Positions 12,374-17,898 of a stretch of DNA of 17,898 nt are shown piece by piece. A program made the translations under genes and the position numbers. Source of the stretch: REBR01 sp033721915 (GTDB taxonomy: Bacteria; Pseudomonadota; Gammaproteobacteria; Pseudomonadales; Oleiphilaceae); the NCBI GenBank assembly GCA_033721915.1, contig JAWWAC010000060.1, positions 1 to 17,898 on the forward strand. Reading direction: 5' to 3'. The notes below the pieces were generated by a model. That model saw nothing but the letters and a program-made list of their open reading frames with translations. It did not search any database and was not told where the DNA came from. Each line of letters begins with the position of its first letter. Position 1 is the stretch's first letter.

Positions 12374-15355
12374 TCAGTCTGGTTGAATGACGCCAGGGGC
12401 AACCCCACCACCGGTCACGGAACCGGAGCTGATCAGCTGAAGGGTCTGTGAAACCATCTCACCAAAGACGCCCTCGGCCGCCTCTGAGGAAACGATTTCC
12501 TCTCCGCCCGCTGCAATAGTGCGATTCTTGAGAACATCCCCTGTCTTAGCAATCGACTCAACGGGCAGTACGGGGGTGCCATGGATACCCTGCAGGTAAC
12601 GGGTAATGGCGGGTGTCGATTGAGGGGAACCAACTCCCGTATTCTCAGCACCCATCAAGGTTTGCAGTGCCTCAGATCCGGAAAGCGGCGCCACCGGAGA
12701 CTCCACCCTGAACCCGTTGGGGAAGATCAGATCCAGAGGCTCGGTATCGAAGCCCTGGACATTGTCACTGAATCGCGGGTCGGCGGCATTGGGCGTTGTC
12801 CTGTCACCGTTGATCTGGGCCAGAAGCACATCAGACACAGCCAGCTCTTCGGCAAAGTTGATCGGATCCACGGTGTCCAGAGTCGCCTGGTTGACGTTCA
12901 GGAACGTTTCCAGATCCGCGTCACCCTGCTGCAAGCCGGCCGCCTGCTGAAGTCCACCAAGAATGGCCGGGGCAAAGGATGGGGAATTCTCCAACAAACG
13001 GGTGATGCCCGCTACAGGGGTCAGCAAATGGGCACCCGATATGTGCAGGTCCGCCCGCCCGCTGGCCGTAGCAGCCGCTACAAACGCTGCGCCATTCACC
13101 GTACCCAGGGAGTGACCCACAAAGTGCACATCAGAAACACCCGCCAGAGTCTCAATGGTTGCGCGCAGATTCATCAGATCCGAAGCGCCCTGGCGGAGGT
13201 TGTCTCGGTTATTGATGAAGTTGGACAGGTTAATGAAGAGCGAACCGGAGTCCCCTTTCCCTTCCGCGAAATCCATGGCCACAGCGCTGTTGTCCGCACC
13301 CAGTGTATAACCGAAATGACGCTCAGTCGGCACGCCTCCGGCCACACCCTGAACCGTGGATGTCGGGGCCAGCCCCGGGATGGTGCTGCCGGAATTCCTG
13401 ACTGTTCTTGCAAGCAAATCCGCAATCATTTCAAGAGTGCCCGCTTTTTGTGACGGATCGCCAAATTCCTGCTTGCCCAGATCAATCAGGTCCTGAACCT
13501 TGTTTTCATCCAGTGCAGCCTGTAGCAGTGCACCGATAAACGTGGGATTCACCAGATCGCCTTCCTCAAAAGGAAAACTGTCATTTTCCTCAGCACCGTT
13601 AAGCACGATACCGGCCCAGCCCGTTTTGCTGGACGTGGGGTCGGTGCCTTCCTTGCCGGAAATCACAGGAATCGGCGCAACACCGTGGAGTGGCTGATCA
13701 ATGGCAAACACCACCAAGTCCTCGCCAAAAGTCTCTTTCGCGTTCTTGATTAACGACGAACCAAAGGCCAGCGCGGCACTGCGGTCTGTGGTAATACCGT
13801 GCTGATAGATCACTGCCCGGAAGTTTCTGCCCGAGTCTTGCAGGTCGGCAAGTGTGTCACCCGCTGGCGTCATCACCAGAAGGGGTACATCAATGTCCTG
13901 CTTATCCTTGGCAAAGGGGAAAATATAGTTCAGAACCTGGCTGTTTCCCGCATCGGCCTGGGGAATCGGAAAGCCTGTGGCATTCTTGATCACCAGGGCC
14001 AGGTTATTATCCACATCCCAGGTGCCATTCCGGATGGAAGATCCATCAGAGGAATTGGGCACATCCAGGAAGTAAGGCAGGTTGATAAAGCCTTGATGCA
14101 CCGATACGTTACCGGGGCCTTCTGCAAAATCGTTGAGAACAGCAGACAGTCCAGCCGCATCGGTTGTGGAAGTTAGGTCAAACGAGCGGGCCTTGGGCTC
14201 AGGGAATTCGTTCGGAAAATTGGTCTTGACCAGCGTACCCACACAGGCAAATTGATCATCAAACGTTCCTACCTCTGTCTGAAAGCCATCTGTGTTGGGA
14301 TCGTCATCCACATCACAGGGTGCAAGCCCATCGTTATTGAGAGCCTCGCTGGGGGTAAAGGTTGCCAGGGCGCCATCAACCACGGGCTTCACTTCGTTGA
14401 AGCTGCTCGCACCTCCCTCAACCGCGGCTTTGGCGGCACCGAATGTCACGCTTCTCTTGACGGTGTCGGCAATCCAGCCTGCGGGCTCGGCCATGTACCG
14501 CAGTACCTGCTTGTCATTGCTGGTGGTGAAGGAGTAAGCCAGGGCAATATCCGTGTTATCGATATTGATGCCGTTTTCCGCCAGGCCTCCTAAGAAGCCC
14601 TGTGCAACGGGCACCCACAGACGGGTCAGCAGTGGGCGGATGGGCTGTAATGGCCCTGCCAGGGGGGCGTTCACGTCCTGAATGTTGTCAAACGTGGGTG
14701 ATGTACGGACCGGCTTGCCGTCAAAAGCCTTAACGCCACTCGTGACCACCACAATGTAACGCTTCAGGGGGTTCAGTGGTTTCTGGGGAAGAATCCGGAT
14801 GGCCGAATTGCCGTCCAGCTGAACCACCTCGTGGGTGTACTGGGGCCCCGCGGAAGGGTTGGCCGGCGTGTTCACAACCGTTGGCGGCTCTCCGGCAGAC
14901 AGGGCCTGCACCGGGGAATCACTGGCGTAATCCAGTTCCAGCAGGAACACGTTCTGTGCTGTGTTGGGCACGGCACTGGACGGGTCTTCCGGATCGGTTA
15001 AGACAAACCGGCGTGAATCCACAGTCGCAGCGTTGATTCGGCCGTTGAAGCGAACCACGATCGGAGCCACGGTGGACGCACCACTGAGCTGGTTCAATGC
15101 ACCGATAACCGGGTTGGAGCTGTCACCGGCCACACCGAAAGAGCCATCACCCGCGGCACTGTCAAAATTCAGATCGGAAGGAATGGGCAACTGGCCCTTG
15201 ACCGGCTCGAAATTGGGCCATACCCGCCCATCAAACCCGGGACTGGTTATGGAAAGGGTCGTGCCGGCGTTTTTGTCGCTGCGGCTGTCCTCGTAGCACC
15301 CCGTCACCAGCAGGGATGATGCCACAGCAAGACTGATCAATGTCTTTTTATACAT
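12374..15355 (-). CDS. Pla-1/cef-family extracellular lipase, VolA-like lipoprotein
   Basis: A 993-residue lipoprotein of the extracellular lipase family that includes Vibrio cholerae VolA, a surface phospholipase. The signal peptide ends in the lipobox LVTGC with C20 as the lipidated residue; Tyr at +2 argues against inner-membrane retention. Residues of about 90-260 look Ig-like (VVRFNGRINAATV, PLNPLKRYIVVVTSG). The alpha/beta-hydrolase part has YQHGITTD (H519-G520, probable oxyanion region), the nucleophile elbow GHSLG with S749, and candidate Asp851 (INGDRTTPN) and His925 (GIHGTP). C347 and C371 are the only other cysteines and flank an Asp-rich loop. It ends at its own terminator. Base composition is lower in GC than its neighbours. 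Substrate is not known; phospholipid or triglyceride is inferred. Confidence 0.9.
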   Translation of the reverse strand: MYKKTLISLAVASSLLVTGCYEDSRSDKNAGTTLSITSPGFDGRVWPNFEPVKGQLPIPSDLNFDSAAGDGSFGVAGDSSNPVIGALNQLSGASTVAPIVVRFNGRINAATVDSRRFVLTDPEDPSSAVPNTAQNVFLLELDYASDSPVQALSAGEPPTVVNTPANPSAGPQYTHEVVQLDGNSAIRILPQKPLNPLKRYIVVVTSGVKAFDGKPVRTSPTFDNIQDVNAPLAGPLQPIRPLLTRLWVPVAQGFLGGLAENGINIDNTDIALAYSFTTSNDKQVLRYMAEPAGWIADTVKRSVTFGAAKAAVEGGASSFNEVKPVVDGALATFTPSEALNNDGLAPCDVDDDPNTDGFQTEVGTFDDQFACVGTLVKTNFPNEFPEPKARSFDLTSTTDAAGLSAVLNDFAEGPGNVSVHQGFINLPYFLDVPNSSDGSSIRNGTWDVDNNLALVIKNATGFPIPQADAGNSQVLNYIFPFAKDKQDIDVPLLVMTPAGDTLADLQDSGRNFRAVIYQHGITTDRSAALAFGSSLIKNAKETFGEDLVVFAIDQPLHGVAPIPVISGKEGTDPTSSKTGWAGIVLNGAEENDSFPFEEGDLVNPTFIGALLQAALDENKVQDLIDLGKQEFGDPSQKAGTLEMIADLLARTVRNSGSTIPGLAPTSTVQGVAGGVPTERHFGYTLGADNSAVAMDFAEGKGDSGSLFINLSNFINNRDNLRQGASDLMNLRATIETLAGVSDVHFVGHSLGTVNGAAFVAAATASGRADLHISGAHLLTPVAGITRLLENSPSFAPAILGGLQQAAGLQQGDADLETFLNVNQATLDTVDPINFAEELAVSDVLLAQINGDRTTPNAADPRFSDNVQGFDTEPLDLIFPNGFRVESPVAPLSGSEALQTLMGAENTGVGSPQSTPAITRYLQGIHGTPVLPVESIAKTGDVLKNRTIAAGGEEIVSSEAAEGVFGEMVSQTLQLISSGSVTGGGVAPGVIQPD

Positions 15356-15521
15356 AGGTAGGACCTTCCTTCCTTTCTTTTTATCGTTTTGGCCAGCGGC
15401 CTGATTAACCCAGCCGGTCAGGAAGCGCTCTCTCCCCTTACCGGGTGTGTCCGCGGGTGTTATTTTCTTTTATCGCGCTTTGCTAAAAAGTAGACGCTTG
15501 GCCCCCCTTTGTCGAGGCAGC

Positions 15522-15549
15522 CATGAAATCTTTTACAGGTTTCATGAAA
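15522..15549. repeat. CATGAAA direct repeat with TTTCATGAAA palindrome (possible operator)
   Basis: CATGAAA is repeated with 21 bases between copy starts, about two helical turns, so both copies face the same side of the DNA. The second copy is part of the 10-bp perfect palindrome TTTCATGAAA. Such phasing is common for paired regulator sites, but no specific regulator can be named from the sequence. Confidence 0.3.
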
Positions 15550-15634
15550 GGGTTGGCATTTCAGGCCGGGCGCCGTGATGACGGGCCTCGAGGCGCCCTG
15601 CCCGACCGGGCCAGGGCCAGTCATCGGAAGCAAA

Positions 15635-15663
15635 TTTCCAGGGATTGGGGTAAACTGTGTACT
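15635..15663 (+). promoter_or_regulatory. Candidate sigma-70 promoter for the fumarase gene
   Basis: TTTCCA (15635-15640) and TGTACT (15658-15663) are separated by 17 bases, each matching four of six consensus bases. Transcription would start near 15670, leaving a short leader that contains the GAGAGG ribosome-binding site. This is a weak match, supported mainly by its position. Confidence 0.3.
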
Positions 15664-15693
15664 CGATTTTATTCACCCGGCAGAGAGGTTCCG

Positions 15694-17208
15694 ATGACCA
15701 CGGTTATTCGCCAGGACGACCTGATTGAAAGCGTTGCGGATGCACTGCAGTTTATCTCCTATTACCACCCCAGGGACTTTATCCAGGCGGTGCACGCAGC
15801 CTATGAACGGGAAGAGTCCCAGGCGGCGAAAGACGCCATGGCGCAGATCCTGATCAACTCCCGCATGTGCGCCCAGGGTCACCGGCCCATCTGCCAGGAC
15901 ACGGGCATCGTCACGGTCTTTCTGACCATTGGCATGGATGTGCGGTGGGATGTCACGGACAGCCTGGACGATATCGTCAACGAGGGGGTGCGCCGCGCCT
16001 ATCAGCACGAAGACAATGTGCTGAGGGCTTCGGTGTTGGCGGACCCGGACGGCAGGCGCCAGAACACCGGTGACAATACCCCGGCCATCATTCACCACAA
16101 GCTGGTGCCCGGCGACAAGGTGGAGGTGCATGTGGCGGCCAAGGGGGGCGGCTCCGAGGCCAAGTCCAAGTTTGCCATGCTCAACCCCTCCGACTCGGTG
16201 GTGGACTGGGTGCTGGAGCAGGTGCCCAAGATGGGCGCCGGCTGGTGCCCGCCGGGGATGCTGGGTATCGGCATCGGCGGCACGGCGGAAAAGGCCATGG
16301 AGATCGCCAAGGAGGCGCTGCTGGAGCCCATCGACATCCAGGCACTCAAGGCCCGTGGACCCAGCAACCGGGCCGAGGAGCTGCGCCTGGAGCTGTTCGA
16401 CAAGGTCAACGCGCTGGGCATCGGGGCACAGGGCCTGGGCGGACTGACCACGGTGCTGGATGTGAAGGTGGCGGACTTCCCCACCCACGCCGCCAACAAG
16501 CCCGTGGCCATCATTCCCAACTGCGCCGCCACCCGACACGCCCACTTCACACTGGACGGCTTCGGCCCGGCCCTGCAGACCCCGCCGAGCCTGGAGGACT
16601 GGCCGGATATCAGTTGGGAAGTGGGAGACTCAGTGCGCCGGGTGAACATGGACACACTGACCCGTGAGGAAATGAACACCTGGGAGCATGGCGAGACAGT
16701 GCTGCTCTCCGGCAAAATGCTCACAGGGCGCGACGCGGCCCACAAGAAGATGGTGGATATGCTGGCCCGTGGCGAGACCCTGCCCGTGGACCTGAAAGAC
16801 CGCTTCATCTACTACGTGGGCCCGGTGGACCCGGTGCGGGAGGAAGTGGTGGGTCCGGCCGGCCCCACCACCGCCACCCGCATGGACAAATTCACCCGCA
16901 CCATGCTGGAAGAGACCGGACTGATGGGCATGATCGGCAAGGCGGAGCGGGGCCCGGCGGCCATCGACGCCATCCGGGATCACAAGGCGGTCTACCTGAT
17001 GGCCGTGGGGGGTGCCGCCTACCTGGTCTCCAAGGCCATCAAGAACGCCGAGGTGGTGGCCTTCCCGGAACTGGGCATGGAGGCCATCTACGAGTTCGAG
17101 GTGGAGGATATGCCGGTGACGGTGGCGGTGGACTCCAGGGGCGTGTCCGTGCACCAGACCGGTCCGGCTCTGTGGAAACAGCGCATTATAGACGCTGCTG
17201 CCGTTTGA
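15694..17208 (+). CDS. fumA: Class I (iron-sulfur) fumarate hydratase
   Basis: Interconverts fumarate and malate in the TCA cycle using an oxygen-sensitive [4Fe-4S] cluster. The 504-residue single-chain form contains both the alpha-like and beta-like parts. Cluster ligands are C67 (ICQDTG), C185 (GWCPPGM) and C277 (PNCAATRH). Their spacing of 118 and 92 residues nearly equals that of C105, C224 and C318 in E. coli FumA. GIGIGGTAEKA and the C-terminal-domain VGPAGPTTATRMD are further family motifs. The ATG at 15694 has GAGAGG five bases upstream. An in-frame ATG at 15523 would add 57 residues unlike the family, and the best promoter lies between the two. It could be called fumA or fumB; the class is certain, the letter is not. 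It is convergent with argG. Confidence 0.94.
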   Translation: MTTVIRQDDLIESVADALQFISYYHPRDFIQAVHAAYEREESQAAKDAMAQILINSRMCAQGHRPICQDTGIVTVFLTIGMDVRWDVTDSLDDIVNEGVRRAYQHEDNVLRASVLADPDGRRQNTGDNTPAIIHHKLVPGDKVEVHVAAKGGGSEAKSKFAMLNPSDSVVDWVLEQVPKMGAGWCPPGMLGIGIGGTAEKAMEIAKEALLEPIDIQALKARGPSNRAEELRLELFDKVNALGIGAQGLGGLTTVLDVKVADFPTHAANKPVAIIPNCAATRHAHFTLDGFGPALQTPPSLEDWPDISWEVGDSVRRVNMDTLTREEMNTWEHGETVLLSGKMLTGRDAAHKKMVDMLARGETLPVDLKDRFIYYVGPVDPVREEVVGPAGPTTATRMDKFTRTMLEETGLMGMIGKAERGPAAIDAIRDHKAVYLMAVGGAAYLVSKAIKNAEVVAFPELGMEAIYEFEVEDMPVTVAVDSRGVSVHQTGPALWKQRIIDAAAV

Positions 17209-17226
17209 ACGACGGCAACAGAACGC

Positions 17227-17253
17227 AAAAAGGCGACCCCCGGGTCGCCTTTA
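17227..17253. terminator. Bidirectional intrinsic terminator between fumarase and argG
   Basis: AAAGGCGACC and GGTCGCCTTT form a 10-bp stem (17229-17238 and 17243-17252) closed by a CCCG tetraloop, with A5 before and TTTATA after. It is centred between the fumarase stop and the convergent argG stop and can work in both directions. Confidence 0.88.
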
Positions 17254-17275
17254 TAATGACCGCAGAAGATCGGTC

Positions 17276-17898
17276 TTACATTTTGCGGCCCTTCAGGGCG
17301 GCGATACGCAGACGCAGTGCGTTGAGCTTGATAAAGCCCCCCGCGTCCTTCTGGTCATAGGCGCCCTGGTCTTCCTCGAAGGTGGCGATTTTTTCGTCAA
17401 ACAGGGAGTCCGGTGAGCGACGGCCCACCACTTCCACATTGCCCTTGTAAAGACGCAGTCGCACATCGCCGTTGACCGAATCCTGGGTGTCGTCGATCAG
17501 CGCCTGCATGGCGCGGCGCTCCGGGGACCACCAGTAGCCGTTGTACACCACCTCCGCGTAACGGGGCATGATGCTGTCCTTCAGGTGAGCCACTTCACGG
17601 TCCAGGCAGATGGATTCGATGGCCCTGTGGGCCCGCAGCATGATGGTGCCGCCAGGGGTCTCGTAACAGCCCCGGGACTTCATGCCCACGTAACGGTTTT
17701 CCACGATGTCGATGCGGCCGATGCCGTTTTCGCCACCCACCTTGTTCAGGTGCGCCAGGATCTCGTGGGCCTTCATCCGCTGGCCATCAATGGCCACGAT
17801 GTCCCCTTTCTCATAGGTGATGTCGATGAGTGTGGGGGTGTCCGGTGCATCCTGGGGAGAGACGGTCCAGCGCCACATGTCTTCCTCGGCGGCGGCCC
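17276..17898 (-). CDS. argG: Argininosuccinate synthase, C-terminal part (cut by window edge)
   Basis: Joins citrulline and aspartate with ATP to make argininosuccinate in arginine synthesis. The visible 206 residues are the C-terminal half of a protein normally about 400 long. The frame stays open to the right edge (AAAEEDMWRWTVSP), so the Met at 17878 is internal, not a start. Family landmarks are MWRWTVSP, GENGIGRIDIVENRYVGMKSRG, the conserved ETPGG, and EVVYNGYWWSPER near the C terminus. The stop is TAA. It faces the fumarase gene across a shared terminator. Operon partners lie outside the window. Confidence 0.97.
   Translation of the reverse strand, partial: AAAEEDMWRWTVSPQDAPDTPTLIDITYEKGDIVAIDGQRMKAHEILAHLNKVGGENGIGRIDIVENRYVGMKSRGCYETPGGTIMLRAHRAIESICLDREVAHLKDSIMPRYAEVVYNGYWWSPERRAMQALIDDTQDSVNGDVRLRLYKGNVEVVGRRSPDSLFDEKIATFEEDQGAYDQKDAGGFIKLNALRLRIAALKGRKM

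Larger units (their letters stand above)
15356..15693. promoter_or_regulatory. 338-nt divergent intergenic region between lipase and fumarase
   Basis: No gene is supported here. The lipase-proximal part is AT-rich in patches and contains the lipase ribosome-binding site (GGAAGG, about eight bases before ATG 15355). No clear lipase promoter was found; ATAACA about 17 bases after TTAGCA on the minus strand is a weak guess. CATGAAA occurs twice (15522-15528 and 15543-15549), the second inside the palindrome TTTCATGAAA (15540-15549). A GC-rich stretch follows, with palindrome GCCTCGAGGC (15585-15594) and inverted repeat GGGCGCC/GGCGCCC (15568-15574 and 15592-15598). The fumarase promoter candidate lies at 15635-15663. 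Confidence 0.5.

Noticed and set aside
12581..13453. 290-codon plus-strand frame opposite the lipase
   Set aside because: No recognisable domain, and the lipase catalytic motifs occupy the other strand.
15523..15693. 57-residue N-terminal extension of fumarase from ATG 15523
   Set aside because: The added residues look like translated non-coding DNA, the ATG at 15694 has a good ribosome-binding site, and the promoter candidate lies between the two.

Overview
The window is 17.9 kb of GC-rich bacterial chromosome. It looks gammaproteobacterial, from the Pseudomonas/Oceanospirillales side (Alcanivorax- or Marinobacter-like). Three things point there: the gene order gyrA-serC-pheA-hisC-tyrA/aroA-cmk-rpsA, a fused TyrA-AroA protein, and a Pla-1/cef (VolA-like) lipase lipoprotein. 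I cannot fix the genus from sequence alone. Nearly everything is housekeeping. No tRNA, rRNA, CRISPR array, insertion sequence or phage gene was found.

Positions 1-9710 (minus strand) hold one long gene train read from right to left: gyrA, serC, pheA, hisC, tyrA-aroA, cmk, rpsA (cut by the window edge). Spacings up to cmk are tiny: 14 nt, 4-nt overlap, 30 nt, 3 nt, 4-nt overlap. Only cmk-rpsA has a real gap (179 nt). This matches the mixed-function supraoperon known from Pseudomonas. It joins a DNA topoisomerase subunit, serine/pyridoxine synthesis (SerC), Phe/Tyr/chorismate synthesis (PheA, HisC, TyrA-AroA), CMP kinase and ribosomal protein S1. A 212-nt gap upstream of gyrA carries a probable promoter and two hairpins.

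Positions 9923-12373 hold purU (minus), a divergent small thiamine-binding-type protein (plus), and a convergent minus-strand pair: a pterin carbinolamine dehydratase and a host-attachment-family protein. A strong bidirectional terminator separates the convergent units. A second terminator, pointing left, closes the lipase gene.

Positions 12374-15355 (minus) encode a 993-residue lipoprotein of the extracellular lipase family. It is visibly less GC-rich than its neighbours and is the most accessory-looking gene here. A 338-nt divergent regulatory region (15356-15693) separates it from a class I [4Fe-4S] fumarase (plus). A bidirectional terminator then separates the fumarase from the convergent 3' part of argG (minus), which runs off the right edge.

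I found no clearly undescribed system. The observations most worth checking are a probable disulfide-closed Asp-rich loop and low GC in the lipase, class II EPSP-synthase motifs in the TyrA-AroA fusion, a hairpin overlapping the gyrA promoter, a 21-bp-phased CATGAAA repeat between lipase and fumarase, and an orphan pterin dehydratase paired with a host-attachment protein.
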